This document shows, one piece after another, positions 37,034 to 46,799 of a stretch of 51,079 nucleotides of DNA (its first letter is position 1; the number at the start of each line of letters is the position of its first letter). A program made the translations under genes and the position numbers. Under the pieces are notes generated by a model, which did no database searches, was not told the DNA's origin, and saw only the letters and a list, made by a program, of their open reading frames with translations. This DNA is from Caballeronia megalochromosomata (GTDB lineage Bacteria > Pseudomonadota > Gammaproteobacteria > Burkholderiales > Burkholderiaceae): positions 1-51,079 of the forward strand of contig LRBF01000083.1 in assembly GCA_001580565.1 (NCBI GenBank). The letters run 5' to 3'.

Positions 37034-37675
37034 TCAGGCGTTGCGGGTTTTTTCGGGCTCGCGCAGGACATATCCGCGCTGGGCCTTACTGAGATCCTCC
37101 GGGACGATCTCGGGAAATGCGCCGCGCAATTCCGCGGCAAGCATTGAAAGCGCGCTTTCTTCGCCGGATTTCAGTTCCAGCTCCAGTTCGCTGATGTCCG
37201 CGCGACGCGTCTCGCCGTTCACTTCGGCGGTGATCTTGCCGAGATCCAGCGCGACTTCGATTTGCGAACCCTCGCGCTCGATGTCCCACACGATGCGCCT
37301 GAAGTCGGTCTTGAAGAGCGCGATCAGCCTGGGCGCGGCGCGTTGCAGCGCTTCGCGCGCGGCGTCGTTGTCGCAAGCGGCGATCAGCGCGTCGATTTCG
37401 AGCGCTTCGCCTTTCACGGGCAGTTCCCACTCATGACGATTGCTCAAACCCGCGACCGATTTGCCGAGCGTCTTGAATGTCTGCAGCCATTGCTCCGGCG
37501 GGCGGCGCAGGCGCAGCGCGGACTTTGCTTTCGCGAGCGCGCAGTCCGGCGTGTCGAAGTAGACGTTGGCAAGCTCGATTAGCTTGCCCGCGCCGGTGCG
37601 CTCGTCGAAGAAGCGCGCCACGTCGTCGTGTTGCGACGGCGCGAGCGCGAGCTTGAGTTCCCGTTCGATCCCCAT
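37034..37675 (-). CDS. CYTH domain protein (triphosphate tunnel metalloenzyme family)
   Basis: This 213-aa protein starts IERELKLAL, which contains the ExExK signature of the CYTH fold (adenylate cyclase class IV, thiamine triphosphatase, inorganic triphosphatase). Later acidic strands ([25 protein letters not shown]) fit the tunnel that binds triphosphate. It lacks the CHAD domain, so it resembles the short triphosphatases. The ATG at 37675 is chosen because the signature begins there. It lies 19 nt after trpC, with no obvious link to tryptophan synthesis. Confidence 0.87.
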   Translation of the reverse strand: MGIERELKLALAPSQHDDVARFFDERTGAGKLIELANVYFDTPDCALAKAKSALRLRRPPEQWLQTFKTLGKSVAGLSNRHEWELPVKGEALEIDALIAACDNDAAREALQRAAPRLIALFKTDFRRIVWDIEREGSQIEVALDLGKITAEVNGETRRADISELELELKSGEESALSMLAAELRGAFPEIVPEDLSKAQRGYVLREPEKTRNA

Positions 37676-37694
37676 GCGGCTCCCGTCGATGAAA

Positions 37695-38480
37695 TCAGAA
37701 GAACATGCGCGCGAGTTCCGCGCCTGGATCCTCGGCGCGCATGAACGCTTCGCCGACGAGGAACGTATGCACGCGCATCGCGCGTAGCCGGTCGACATCG
37801 AGGCGCGAGAGAATGCCCGATTCCGTCACGACGATGCGGTCATCCGGCACCGATTCCAGCATGCCGATGGTCGTGTCGATCGTCGTATCGAACGTGCGCA
37901 GATTGCGGTTGTTGATGCCGATGAGCGGCGTCTTCAGCGTGAGCGCGTCGCGCAGTTCGTCGGCGTCGTGCACTTCGACGAGCACCGCGAGCCCGAGCGA
38001 ATGCGCGTAGGCTTCGAGATCCTGCATGTGCGAGAGTTCGAGCGCGGCAGCGATCAGCAGGATGCAGTCCGCGCCCATCGCGCGCGCTTCCATGATCTGA
38101 TACGGGTCGATGATGAAGTCCTTGCGCAGCACCGGCAGGCTGCACGCGGCGCGCGCTTCTTCGAGATACGCGACGCTGCCCTTGAAGAATTGCACGTCGG
38201 TGAGCACGGAAAGGCACGCGGCGCCGCCTTTCTCGTACGAGCGCGCGATGTCGGCGGGCACAAAGTGTTCACGCAGCACGCCTTTCGAGGGGCTCGCTTT
38301 CTTCACTTCGGCGATGACCGCCGCCTGATTCGCCGCATGTTTCGCCCGCAACGCGCCGACGAAATCGCGCAGGTCGCGCGCGCTGGCTTCGAGCTTGAGC
38401 TCTTCGAGCGGCGCGCTTTGTTCGGCGGCACGAATTTCCTCGCGCTTCACCGCGATGATGCGATCCAGAATGTCACTCAT
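37695..38480 (-). CDS. trpC: indole-3-glycerol phosphate synthase
   Basis: This 261-aa TIM barrel closes the indole ring of tryptophan. [15 protein letters not shown] carries the phosphate-binding and catalytic lysine region, [17 protein letters not shown] follows, and [12 protein letters not shown] and VVTESGI close the barrel. It is monofunctional, without the TrpF domain seen in E. coli. It is 11 nt after trpD. Confidence 0.97.
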   Translation of the reverse strand: MSDILDRIIAVKREEIRAAEQSAPLEELKLEASARDLRDFVGALRAKHAANQAAVIAEVKKASPSKGVLREHFVPADIARSYEKGGAACLSVLTDVQFFKGSVAYLEEARAACSLPVLRKDFIIDPYQIMEARAMGADCILLIAAALELSHMQDLEAYAHSLGLAVLVEVHDADELRDALTLKTPLIGINNRNLRTFDTTIDTTIGMLESVPDDRIVVTESGILSRLDVDRLRAMRVHTFLVGEAFMRAEDPGAELARMFF

Positions 38481-38491
38481 ATTGGCTTCCG

Positions 38492-39526
38492 TTATTTCTT
38501 CGCGAACTGCTGCGTGAATTTCACGAGCGTTTCGATCTTCTCGCGCGCCGCGCCGCTCTCGATCGCCTCGCGCGCGGCGGCCATGCCCGCATCGATCGAC
38601 GCGACGACATCCGCGGCATAAAGCGCCGTGCCGGCATTCAATGTGACGATTTCGCGCGCAACGCCCGCCTTGTTGTTCAGCGCGCCGAGCAGCATCGCCT
38701 TCGATTCCTGCGCGTCCTGCACCTTCAACGAACGATTCGACACCATCTGCAGGCCGAAATCCTCCGGATGAATCTCGTACTCGGTCACTTCGCCATTCTT
38801 CAGTTCGCCGACTTTCGTCGCGGCGCCGAGCGACACTTCGTCCATGCCGTCCTTGCCGTACACGACGAGCACGTGTTTCGCGCCGAGCCGCTGCATCACG
38901 CGCACCTGAATGCCGACGAGATCTTCGTGAAACACGCCCTGAAGCTGGTTCGGCGCGCCGGCCGGATTCGTCAGTGGCCCGAGAATATTGAAGATGGTGC
39001 GCACGCCGAGTTCGCGGCGCACGGGCGCGATGTTCTTCATCGCCGGATGATGGTTCGGCGCGAACATGAAGCCCATGCCGGTTTCGGCAATCGACGCGGC
39101 CACTTGTTCCGGTGTCAGATCGATATTCACGCCGAGCGCTTCGAGCACGTCCGCGCTGCCGGATTTGCTCGACACGCCGCGGTTGCCGTGCTTCGCGACC
39201 TTCGCGCCCGCCGCGGCGGCGACGAACATCGAGGCCGTGGAGATGTTGAAGGTATGCGAGCCGTCGCCGCCCGTGCCGACGATATCGACGAAATTCGAGT
39301 TGTCCTCGACTGCGACGTGATTCGCGAACTCGCGCATCACGGTCGCGGCGGCGGCAATCTCGCCGATGGTTTCCTTCTTCACGCGCAAGCCGGTGATGAT
39401 CGCGGCGGCCATGACGGGCGACATCTCGCCGCGCATGATCTGGCGCATGAGATGCAACATTTCGTCGTGGAAGATTTCGCGATGCTCGATCGTGCGTTGC
39501 AGCGCTTCCTGTGCGGTGATGGTCAT
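38492..39526 (-). CDS. trpD: anthranilate phosphoribosyltransferase
   Basis: This 344-aa enzyme joins anthranilate to PRPP in the second step of tryptophan synthesis. The [14 protein letters not shown] segment binds PRPP phosphates, [21 protein letters not shown] follows, and [21 protein letters not shown] positions anthranilate. It is monofunctional, unlike the enterobacterial TrpGD fusion. It starts 4 nt after trpG. Confidence 0.97.
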   Translation of the reverse strand: MTITAQEALQRTIEHREIFHDEMLHLMRQIMRGEMSPVMAAAIITGLRVKKETIGEIAAAATVMREFANHVAVEDNSNFVDIVGTGGDGSHTFNISTASMFVAAAAGAKVAKHGNRGVSSKSGSADVLEALGVNIDLTPEQVAASIAETGMGFMFAPNHHPAMKNIAPVRRELGVRTIFNILGPLTNPAGAPNQLQGVFHEDLVGIQVRVMQRLGAKHVLVVYGKDGMDEVSLGAATKVGELKNGEVTEYEIHPEDFGLQMVSNRSLKVQDAQESKAMLLGALNNKAGVAREIVTLNAGTALYAADVVASIDAGMAAAREAIESGAAREKIETLVKFTQQFAKK

Positions 39527-39530
39527 GTTT

Positions 39531-40115
39531 TCAGGCCCGCTTGCCGGTCGAGGAATTTTTCACGAAGTTTTCCAGAAGCGCATGGCCGTGCTCGGAAAGA
39601 ATCGATTCCGGATGAAACTGCACGCCTTCTACTTCGAGTTCCTTGTGACGCACGCCCATGATTTCGCCGTCCGGCGTCCATGCCGACACTTCCAGACAGT
39701 CGGGCAAAGACTCGCGTTCAATAGCCAGCGAGTGATAGCGCGTCACGTTGAAGTGTTTGGGCAGGTCGGCGAACACGCCCTTACAGTCCGTTTCGATCTG
39801 GCTCACCTTGCCGTGCATGATGGTCTGCGCACGCACGACGCGCCCGCCGAACGCCTCGCCGATCGCCTGATGGCCGAGGCACACGCCGAGAATCGGCAAC
39901 TTGCCGGAGAATTCGCGCAGCACGTCGAGCGTGATGCCCGCATGCTGCGGATTGCTCGGTCCCGGCGAGAGGCAGATGCGCGCGGGGTTCAGCTTCGCGA
40001 TTTCGTCGAGCGTGATTTCGTCGTTCCGATACGTGTGAACGTCCTCGCCGAGTTCGCCGAAGTACTGGACCAGGTTGTAGGTGAAGGAATCGTAGTTGTC
40101 GATCATCAGCAGCAT
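39531..40115 (-). CDS. trpG: anthranilate synthase component II (glutamine amidotransferase)
   Basis: This 194-aa subunit supplies ammonia to TrpE. It starts [20 protein letters not shown], and its triad is C79 in GVCLGHQ with H168 and E170 in FHPES. The same fold can also serve PabB in folate synthesis, so it may be amphibolic; the position between trpE and trpD argues for tryptophan first. It is 12 nt after trpE. Confidence 0.95.
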   Translation of the reverse strand: MLLMIDNYDSFTYNLVQYFGELGEDVHTYRNDEITLDEIAKLNPARICLSPGPSNPQHAGITLDVLREFSGKLPILGVCLGHQAIGEAFGGRVVRAQTIMHGKVSQIETDCKGVFADLPKHFNVTRYHSLAIERESLPDCLEVSAWTPDGEIMGVRHKELEVEGVQFHPESILSEHGHALLENFVKNSSTGKRA

Positions 40116-40127
40116 GGTCTTGTCTCC

Positions 40128-41624
40128 TCAGAAGTCGCTGTCGAGGCCGTCTTGCACTTGCTCGGCGGCGCGCAGCACGGCGCGCGCCTTGTTCTCCGTT
40201 TCCTGCCATTCGGATTCGGGCACCGAATCGGCGACGACGCCCGCTGCCGCCTGAACGTAGAGATTGCCTTTGTGGATGAGGCCGGTGCGGATCGCGATCG
40301 CGAGATCCATTTCGCCACTGAAGGAGAGATAACCGACTGCGCCGCCGTACAGACCGCGCTTGATCGGCTCCAGTTCGTCGATGAGTTCCATCGCGCGGAC
40401 CTTCGGCGCTCCGGACAGCGTGCCGGCGGGGAAGGTCGCGCGCAGCACGTCATAGTTGTTCATGCCGTCCTTGAGCTTGCCTTCGACCGAACTCACGATG
40501 TGCTGCACGTGCGAATACTTCTCGATGATCATCTTGTCCGTCACTGAGACCGAGCCCGTCTTCGCGATACGGCCGACGTCATTGCGCGCGAGGTCGATCA
40601 GCATCACGTGCTCGGCAATCTCCTTCGGATCGTTCAGCAGTTCGGTGGCGAGCTCGGCATCGCGCTCGGGCGTGTTGCCGCGCGGGCGGGTGCCGGCGAG
40701 CGGACGAATCGTCACGATGCGATCGTCCGCGCGCTTTTCCTGACGCACGAGAATTTCCGGCGACGCGCCGACCACGTGCATCTCGCCGCCGAAGTTGTAG
40801 TAATACATGTAGGGCGACGGATTCAGCGAACGCAGCGCGCGATACAGCGAAAGCGGATTGTCGCGGAACGGCTTGACGAGGCGCTGGCCGACCTGCACCT
40901 GCATCAGCTCGCCAGCCGCGATGTATTCCTTCGCCTTGCGTACGGCGTTCAGGTAGTCGTCCTTCTTGAACTCGCGGAACGTTTCGGTGCGCACGCTCGC
41001 GGACGTCACCGGCGGTTGAACCGTCACGCGCAGACGCGAGCGCAGTTCCCGCAGACGATGCTTCGCCTTGGCATACGCTTCAGGCCGGGTCGGATCCGCG
41101 TAGACGATCAGATAGAGCTTGCCCGCGAGGTTGTCGATGACCGCGACTTCTTCCGTCAGCAGCAGCTGGATGTCGGGCAGATTGAGATCGTCGGGCGGCG
41201 CGGTCTGCGCGAGCTTTTTCTCGATGTAGCGCACGGCGTCATAACCGAAATAGCCGGCGAGGCCGCCGCAGAAACGCGGCAGGCCCGGACGCGTCGCGAC
41301 CTTGAAGCGCTTCTGATATTGCTCGATGAAGGTGAGCGGATCACCTTCATCCGTCTCGACGACGTTGCCGTCCGTGACGACTTGTGTCTTGCCGTTCTGC
41401 ACGCTCACCGTCGTGCGGGCCGGCAGGCCGATGAACGAGTAGCGCCCGAAGCGCTCGCCGCCCACGACGGATTCCAGCAGGAAAGAGTTCGCGCCGTTGC
41501 GCTCGGACTGCGCGAGCTTGAGGTAGAGCGAAAGCGGCGTTTCGAGGTCGGCGAGGGCTTCGGCGATGAGCGGAATGCGGTTGTAGCCTTCGTTCGCCAG
41601 CGATTGGAATTCGAGTTCGGTCAT
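40128..41624 (-). CDS. trpE: anthranilate synthase component I
   Basis: This 498-aa enzyme turns chorismate and ammonia into anthranilate. NSFLLES at residues 46-52 forms the tryptophan feedback site. The chorismate-binding C-terminal half contains [35 protein letters not shown] and [22 protein letters not shown] lies 8 nt before the ATG. A leader peptide with three Trp codons and attenuator-like hairpins lies 285 nt upstream (41909-41983), so both feedback inhibition and attenuation are likely. Confidence 0.97.
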   Translation of the reverse strand: MTELEFQSLANEGYNRIPLIAEALADLETPLSLYLKLAQSERNGANSFLLESVVGGERFGRYSFIGLPARTTVSVQNGKTQVVTDGNVVETDEGDPLTFIEQYQKRFKVATRPGLPRFCGGLAGYFGYDAVRYIEKKLAQTAPPDDLNLPDIQLLLTEEVAVIDNLAGKLYLIVYADPTRPEAYAKAKHRLRELRSRLRVTVQPPVTSASVRTETFREFKKDDYLNAVRKAKEYIAAGELMQVQVGQRLVKPFRDNPLSLYRALRSLNPSPYMYYYNFGGEMHVVGASPEILVRQEKRADDRIVTIRPLAGTRPRGNTPERDAELATELLNDPKEIAEHVMLIDLARNDVGRIAKTGSVSVTDKMIIEKYSHVQHIVSSVEGKLKDGMNNYDVLRATFPAGTLSGAPKVRAMELIDELEPIKRGLYGGAVGYLSFSGEMDLAIAIRTGLIHKGNLYVQAAAGVVADSVPESEWQETENKARAVLRAAEQVQDGLDSDF

Positions 41625-41844
41625 GTTGCGATCCTTGAGCGACGCGCGCTTTCAGGGTGGAGCGGCATCGGGGAGTGCAGGGCGCTGCGGTCGGTCGAAT
41701 CCCGTGATGATCGCATACGGCGGCCCCGCCGCTTCGAATTGCCGATGCGGAAAGGGCGACTCGCGCAGCACGACACGACGCGTGCCTGAGCGAGGCTCGA
41801 TATACGACGAATCAACGGAACGGCGCGGGAATGCGCAGCGAAAC

Positions 41845-41910
41845 AAAAAACGGATGCTGAAGCGGATGAAGCGAAACGCGACATGGCTTCAGCGAACCTC
41901 GGGCGAGGTT
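41845..41910 (-). promoter_or_regulatory. candidate trp attenuator
   Basis: After the leader peptide stop there is a tight hairpin AACCTC-GCCC-GAGGTT (41910-41895) whose first arm includes the last two bases of the stop codon. GCTGAAGC (41893-41886) pairs perfectly with GCTTCAGC (41863-41856), and TTTTTT follows at 41850-41845. A nearer GCTTCA copy could pair with the same GCTGAAGC arm, giving an alternative fold. The 5-nt gap between stem and T run is longer than usual, so terminator strength is uncertain. Confidence 0.55.
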
Positions 41911-41983
41911 AGCGCGACCAGCGACGCCAGGGCCAGGCTCCCCGGTCGATGCTGCTCAGACTCCGTTTTCTGTTGAGAAACAT
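41909..41983 (-). CDS. trpL: trp operon leader peptide
   Basis: This 24-codon ORF, too short for routine gene finders, encodes MFLNRKRSLSS followed by IDRGAWPWRRWSR and a TAA stop. Tryptophan, a rare residue, appears at positions 17, 19 and 22, just before the stop, as in leader peptides that sense charged tRNA(Trp). It lies between gph and trpE on the trp strand and is followed by alternative hairpins and a T run. There is no good Shine-Dalgarno sequence; the ATG is 12 nt downstream of the gph TAA, so ribosomes finishing gph might reinitiate there. Function is inferred from pattern and place. Confidence 0.75.
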   Translation of the reverse strand: MFLNRKRSLSSIDRGAWPWRRWSR

Positions 41984-41995
41984 GAATGGATGGAC

Positions 41996-42736
41996 TTATT
42001 CAGTGAGTGTGGCATCCGGCGGCGCCAAAGTGGCGGCAATCGCCAGCGCTGCGGTGCGAAGCGAGGAAACTATACCATCGGATTTCACCGATTGCACAGG
42101 TTTCCCGTGGTTGTAGCCGTACGGAACCGTCAACGTCGCGAGGCCGGCGGCGCGGCCCGCGAGCGCGTCGTTTTCCGAATCGCCGACCGCCACGGTCTCG
42201 CGCGGCAAGACGTCCAGGCGTTCGCATGCGGTGAGCATCGGCAGGGGATCGGGCTTCTTCGCGGGCAGGGAATCGCCGCCGAGAATCACCTTGAAGAAAT
42301 CCGCGATGCCGAAGTGCGCGAGCAACTCCACGGCGAACCGATGCGGCTTGTTGGTCACACACGCGAGCACGACGCCGCCTTCGCGCATCGCTTCGAGGCC
42401 TTCCTTCACTTCCGGAAAGAGCGCCGAATGCTTGCCGTTGACCTTCGCGTATTCGCTTTGATAGATCGCGAGCGCGTCATCGAATTGCGCGACCGCTTGC
42501 GACGGCGACAGGCGCACCGCGAGCACGCTGCGAATCAGATTTTCCGAGCCCTTGCCGACGTAGCCCGTGACTTCATCGCGAGTGACCGGCTGTTCGATGC
42601 CGATGCGCGCGAGCATCGCGTTCAGTGCGGCGACGAAATCGTCCGCAGTGTCGACCATCGTGCCGTCGAGATCGATGATGGCCGCGCGGATCGGCCTGTT
42701 GACGAACGGCGTCTGCGCCGCGGCGATATCGCTCAT
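41996..42736 (-). CDS. gph: phosphoglycolate phosphatase
   Basis: This 246-aa HAD-superfamily phosphatase removes phosphate from 2-phosphoglycolate. Motif [11 protein letters not shown] holds D22 and D24, a helical cap follows, then VTNKP (motif II), KKPDPLP with the lysine, and VGDSENDA (acidic motif). Its ATG overlaps the rpe stop by 4 nt. Its stop is 12 nt before the trp leader peptide start. A TATAGT at 42074-42069 on the minus strand inside its 3' part could be an internal promoter for trp genes. Confidence 0.93.
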   Translation of the reverse strand: MSDIAAAQTPFVNRPIRAAIIDLDGTMVDTADDFVAALNAMLARIGIEQPVTRDEVTGYVGKGSENLIRSVLAVRLSPSQAVAQFDDALAIYQSEYAKVNGKHSALFPEVKEGLEAMREGGVVLACVTNKPHRFAVELLAHFGIADFFKVILGGDSLPAKKPDPLPMLTACERLDVLPRETVAVGDSENDALAGRAAGLATLTVPYGYNHGKPVQSVKSDGIVSSLRTAALAIAATLAPPDATLTE

Positions 42737-43428
42737 GCCTTCACTCCCGATTCGGCTTTGGCCAGTTCCGCGCGCATCGCGTCGATAACCTGCTTGTAGT
42801 CGGGCTTGCCAAAAATGGCGGAGCCCGCGACGAACGAATCCGCGCCGGCCGCCGCGATTTCGGCGATGTTGTCGACTTTCACGCCGCCGTCCACTTCGAG
42901 ATGGATCTCGCGGCCCGTGCGATCGCGATACGCATTGATGCGCGCGCGCGCCTCGCGCAGCTTGTTGAGCGCCTCGGGAATGAACGACTGTCCGCCGAAC
43001 CCCGGATTCACCGACATGATCAGCACGAGATCGAGCTTGTCCATCACGTGATCGAGGTAATTCAGCGACGTCGCGGGATTGAAGACGAGGCCGGCCTTGC
43101 AGCCGTGATCGCGGATCAGCGACAGCGTGCGGTCGATGTGATCCGAACCTTCCGGATGAAAACTGATCACATTGGCGCCGGCTTTCGCGAAATCGGGCAC
43201 GATGCGGTCGACCGGACGCACCATCAGATGCACGTCGATGGGCACGTCCACGTGTGGGCGGATGGCTTCGCACACGAGCGGGCCGATCGTCAGGTTCGGC
43301 ACGTAGTGGTTGTCCATGACGTCGAAGTGGATCCAGTCGGCGCCGGCGGCGACGACATTGCGGACTTCCTCGCCGAGACGGGAAAAGTCAGCGGAAAGGA
43401 TGCTGGGAGCGATGTGGAATTGCGCCAT
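42733..43428 (-). CDS. rpe: ribulose-phosphate 3-epimerase
   Basis: This 231-aa TIM barrel interconverts ribulose-5-phosphate and xylulose-5-phosphate. [14 protein letters not shown] carries the first conserved block, [17 protein letters not shown] the metal ligands, and [17 protein letters not shown] the phosphate loop. It is the first gene of the leftward rpe-gph-trp run, and its stop overlaps the gph start (ATGA). It is divergent from apaG. Confidence 0.96.
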   Translation of the reverse strand: MAQFHIAPSILSADFSRLGEEVRNVVAAGADWIHFDVMDNHYVPNLTIGPLVCEAIRPHVDVPIDVHLMVRPVDRIVPDFAKAGANVISFHPEGSDHIDRTLSLIRDHGCKAGLVFNPATSLNYLDHVMDKLDLVLIMSVNPGFGGQSFIPEALNKLREARARINAYRDRTGREIHLEVDGGVKVDNIAEIAAAGADSFVAGSAIFGKPDYKQVIDAMRAELAKAESGVKA

Positions 43429-43649
43429 GGACGTATGCGGGTAGCGGCCTAAAGCCGTGATTTTAACCCGCGTTTTGCTTCGAGTCCTTCGTCCGAATGG
43501 CCAATGGATGGCGCGCGGATGCGACGTCGAGGTGCCAATCGTGTTGCGGGCGCCGCGCGCATGACGCAGAATGCCAGACCAATAGCGGCGCGCCCGCGCG
43601 CCTTCCGTCCGGCGAGGCAGCGAGCAGTTGAACTGGAATTGGAACGAAG

Positions 43650-44024
43650 ATGAGCCAGTACGAATTCAGCGTTTCCGTGGAGACGCGGTATTTGCCGGAA
43701 CAGTCCGACCCGGATAGCCGGCAGTACGCATTTGCCTACACGCTCACGATTCGCAACACCGGGCAGGTCGCGGCGCAGTTGATTTCGCGGCACTGGATCA
43801 TTACCGACAGCAACGATCACGTGCAGGAAGTGAAGGGGCTCGGCGTCGTCGGGCATCAGCCGCTTCTGCCTCCCGGCGAGCAGTTCGAATACACGAGCTG
43901 GGCGGTGATCGCGACGCCGGTCGGCACGATGCGCGGCGAGTATTTCTGCGTGGCGGAAGACGGCGAGCGTTTCGAAGCGCCTGTAGCGGAATTTGCGTTG
44001 CATATGCCGCGCACGCTCCATTGA
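43650..44024 (+). CDS. apaG: ApaG protein
   Basis: This 124-aa protein is an ApaG/DUF525 beta-sandwich of the fibronectin type III kind. It starts [20 protein letters not shown], with [24 protein letters not shown] and [20 protein letters not shown] typical of the family. It is linked to magnesium and cobalt resistance in enterobacteria, but its molecular role is unknown. GGAACGAAG lies before the ATG. mltA follows on the same strand after about 200 nt. Confidence 0.95.
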   Translation: MSQYEFSVSVETRYLPEQSDPDSRQYAFAYTLTIRNTGQVAAQLISRHWIITDSNDHVQEVKGLGVVGHQPLLPPGEQFEYTSWAVIATPVGTMRGEYFCVAEDGERFEAPVAEFALHMPRTLH

Positions 44025-44051
44025 GCAGGAACCTGCGGCACGTGGCGGCTG

Positions 44052-44201
44052 TCAGCGCCGCTTCGCCGGATCGCTCGTGCGGTTCTGGTTCTTCTTCTTG
44101 CCCGATGCCGTCCACACGACGATGAAGATCAGCAAGGCGAGCGCCACGAGCGCCTCGAGCGCAAAAATAAGCATTGGATATTCGTCGAACAGATCAGACA
44201 T
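44052..44201 (-). CDS. small single-span membrane protein
   Basis: This 49-aa ORF encodes one transmembrane helix (about residues 9-31, PMLIFALEALVALALLIFIVVW) followed by a very basic, polar tail GKKKNQNRTSDPAKRR. The topology suggests the tail stays in the cytoplasm. GGGAA lies before the ATG. I do not know a function. Its start is only 28 nt from the divergent mltA start, so promoters must overlap coding sequence. It could also be a chance ORF, but composition argues against that. Confidence 0.62.
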   Translation of the reverse strand: MSDLFDEYPMLIFALEALVALALLIFIVVWTASGKKKNQNRTSDPAKRR

Positions 44202-44229
44202 GGCGGTTCCCATCAAGAACGAGCATTGT

Positions 44230-45363
44230 ATGCGTTTCGTGCGGCCGACCGCGCGAGCAGCGGCCTGGGCCGCATCGATTGCAACCGCTGTCCTGCTCGC
44301 CTCGTGCGGAGGCGGCAATTACGTGAAACCGGGTGCGAGCACGGCGACAGGCACGCCGATCATGACTGGACAGCGCGCGTCGTCGCGCCTGACCGCAGTG
44401 AGCTGGCAGCAGGTGCCGGGCTGGCAGGATGATTCGCTGCTCGGCGCGACCGCCGCGCTGCGTCAGAACTGCAGCCGGCTCGCGCGGCAGGCCAACTGGC
44501 AGAAGGCGTGCGCGGCGGCATTGCGGCTCGACGACCTCGACATGTCGGCGGCGCGCAGCTTCTTCGAAACCTATTTCACCCCGTTCCAACTCGCCAACAC
44601 CGACGGCACGCTCGACGGTCTCGTCACCGGCTACTACGAGCCGTTGCTGCGCGGCTCGCGCACGCGTCACGGGGCGTATCAGTACGCGCTGTATCGCTGG
44701 CCGTACCGCTACAAGCCAGGCTCCGCGTTGCCTGTGCGCGCGCAGCTCGAACGTTCGGGCGTATTGGATGGCAACGAGCTCGTGTGGGTGGACGATCCTA
44801 TCGAGGCCTTCTTCCTGCAAGTGCAGGGCTCCGGGCGCGTCGTCATGGAAGACGGCGGCGTGATGCGCGTCGGCTTCGGCGGCACGAACAATCAGCCGTA
44901 CCGCTCGATCGGCAAGGAGCTACTCGATCGCGGCGAACTCACACCCGCTCAAGCGACGATGCAAGGCATCAAGGCATGGGCGAAGGCGAACCCGGCGCGT
45001 GTCGACACGCTGCTGGATGTGAATCCGCGCTTCGTCTTCTTCCGCGAAATGCCCGCGAACGAAACGATGCCCGCGAGTCTGGGCGATGGGCCCGTCGGTG
45101 CGCTCGGCGTGCCGCTGACGCCCGAACGTTCGATCGCAGTCGATCCCTCGGCGATTCCGCTCGGCACGCCCGTATTCCTTCAGACGACGCGTCCGCTCAG
45201 CAACCAGCCGATGAACCGCCTCGTGTTCGCACAGGACACCGGCACGGCGATCAAGGGCGGCGTGCGCGCGGATTACTTCTGGGGTCTTGGCGACGATGCC
45301 GGCGATCTCGCCGGGCGCATGAAGCAGGGCGGCCGGATGTGGCTGCTGTTGCCGAACTCCTGA
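44230..45363 (+). CDS. mltA: membrane-bound lytic murein transglycosylase A
   Basis: This 377-aa outer-membrane lipoprotein cleaves peptidoglycan to 1,6-anhydro products. The signal peptide ends with the lipobox LLASC (C26). TGYYEPLLRGSRTRHGAYQYALYRWP is the MltA-domain core, GSGRVVMEDGGVMRVGFGGTNN follows, and the C-terminal 3D domain VFAQDTGTAIKGGVRADYFWG holds the catalytic aspartates. I chose the ATG at 44230 because the signal peptide starts there; an ATG at 44200 would add 10 residues and overlap the small membrane gene. Confidence 0.94.
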   Translation: MRFVRPTARAAAWAASIATAVLLASCGGGNYVKPGASTATGTPIMTGQRASSRLTAVSWQQVPGWQDDSLLGATAALRQNCSRLARQANWQKACAAALRLDDLDMSAARSFFETYFTPFQLANTDGTLDGLVTGYYEPLLRGSRTRHGAYQYALYRWPYRYKPGSALPVRAQLERSGVLDGNELVWVDDPIEAFFLQVQGSGRVVMEDGGVMRVGFGGTNNQPYRSIGKELLDRGELTPAQATMQGIKAWAKANPARVDTLLDVNPRFVFFREMPANETMPASLGDGPVGALGVPLTPERSIAVDPSAIPLGTPVFLQTTRPLSNQPMNRLVFAQDTGTAIKGGVRADYFWGLGDDAGDLAGRMKQGGRMWLLLPNS

Positions 45364-45386
45364 TCCTCGCGTTCTTTCCTGTCGAT

Positions 45387-45424
45387 AAAAAAGCTCGCGC
45401 CCTTCACGGCTCGCGAGCTTTTTT
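45387..45424. terminator. bidirectional intrinsic terminator
   Basis: A perfect 13-bp stem AAAAAAGCTCGCG/CGCGAGCTTTTTT with a 12-nt loop lies between the convergent mltA and paaK genes and can stop both. Confidence 0.92.
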
Positions 45425-45427
45425 ACG

Positions 45428-46732
45428 TCATGCCGTCACGTTGCGCCGATCGATCACGCGCCGCGCTTTTCCAACCGAACGTTCGATGCCGTTCACCGCG
45501 AGCACGTTTACCACGGCGCTCACGCCGATCAGCGCCTTGATGTCGTAAGCGAGCGCGGCCTTCGCGCTGTCGAGCGCCACGGCGTCCGGCGCTGATTCCG
45601 GGCACGGTTCCACGTTCAGCGTGAAAACATCGAGCGGGCCTTGCTTGGTGAGCACGATCTGATAGTGCGGCGCGAGCACCGGACGCTTGAGCAGCAACTC
45701 TTCGATTTGCGTCGGGAAGACGTTCACGCCGCGCACGATCATCATGTCGTCGGAACGCCCCGTGATTTTTTCCATGCGACGCATCGTGCGCGCGGTGCCG
45801 GGCAAGAGACGCGTCAGGTCCCGCGTGCGATAGCGAATGATCGGCAGCGCTTCCTTCGTGAGCGACGTGAACACGAGTTCACCGAATTCGCCGTCAGGCA
45901 ACACTTCGCCGGTTTCCGGATCGATGATTTCGGGATAGAAGTGGTCTTCCCAGATCGTCGGGCCGTCCTTCGTTTCCGCACATTCCGACGCCACGCCCGG
46001 CCCCATCACCTCCGAGAGCCCGTAAATGTCGACGGCGTCGATGCCCATGCGCGTCTCGATTGCGCGACGCATGTCGTTCGTCCACGGTTCGGCGCCGAAA
46101 ATGCCGATGCGCAGCGAGCAGGTCGCCGGATCGATACTCTGGCGCTCGAGTTCATCGGCGATCGAGAGCATGTAGCTCGGCGTGACCATGATGATGTCGG
46201 GCCGGAAGTCCTGAATCAGTTGCACCTGCTTTTCGGTCTGGCCGCCGCCGAAAGGGATCACCGTGAGGCCCGCGCGCTCCGCACCATAGTGCGCACCGAG
46301 TCCGCCGGTAAAAAGTCCGTAACCGTAGCTCACATGAACCTTGTCGCCGCGCCGCGCGCCGGCCGCGCGGATCGAGCGTGCTACGAGGTTCGCCCAGTTG
46401 TCGAGATCCTGGGTCGTGTAACCGACGACAGTTGGCTTGCCCGTCGTGCCCGACGACGCGTGAATGCGCGAGACTCGCTCCTGAGGCACGGCGAACATGC
46501 CAAACGGATAGTTGTCGCGCAGATCCTTCTTGGTCGTGAAGGGAAAACGCGCGAGATCCGAAAGCGAAGTGACGTCATCCGGATGCACGCCGGCCTCGTC
46601 GAACTTGCGCCGATAGACCGGGGAATTCTCGTAGGCGTGTTTGAGCGACCATTTGAGGCGCTCGAGCTGCAGCGCCGCGAGTTCGTCGCGGCTGGCCTTC
46701 TCGATTGGCTCGAGCGGCAGCGGTGTGGTCAT
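45428..46732 (-). CDS. paaK: phenylacetate-CoA ligase
   Basis: This 434-aa enzyme activates phenylacetate to phenylacetyl-CoA with ATP, the entry step of the aerobic hybrid pathway. The AMP-binding signature SSGTTGKPTVVGYT is near residues 95-108, YGLSEVMGPG near 240 is the second motif, and YRTRDLTRLLPG follows; the C-terminal AMP-binding domain ends at ARRVIDRR. It is last in the run paaG-paaI-paaK, 67 nt after paaI. Confidence 0.96.
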   Translation of the reverse strand: MTTPLPLEPIEKASRDELAALQLERLKWSLKHAYENSPVYRRKFDEAGVHPDDVTSLSDLARFPFTTKKDLRDNYPFGMFAVPQERVSRIHASSGTTGKPTVVGYTTQDLDNWANLVARSIRAAGARRGDKVHVSYGYGLFTGGLGAHYGAERAGLTVIPFGGGQTEKQVQLIQDFRPDIIMVTPSYMLSIADELERQSIDPATCSLRIGIFGAEPWTNDMRRAIETRMGIDAVDIYGLSEVMGPGVASECAETKDGPTIWEDHFYPEIIDPETGEVLPDGEFGELVFTSLTKEALPIIRYRTRDLTRLLPGTARTMRRMEKITGRSDDMMIVRGVNVFPTQIEELLLKRPVLAPHYQIVLTKQGPLDVFTLNVEPCPESAPDAVALDSAKAALAYDIKALIGVSAVVNVLAVNGIERSVGKARRVIDRRNVTA

Positions 46733-46799
46733 TGCTGTCTCCTTGATGCTGACTGCGGTGCGGCTTTTTCTGCCACATCCGTTATACGATCGAGTCCCG

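Noticed and set aside
41621..41884. Longer ORFs of 64 and 87 codons in the trpE leader region
   Set aside because: They show no Trp clustering, no ribosome binding site and no similarity; they cover the attenuator region only by chance.
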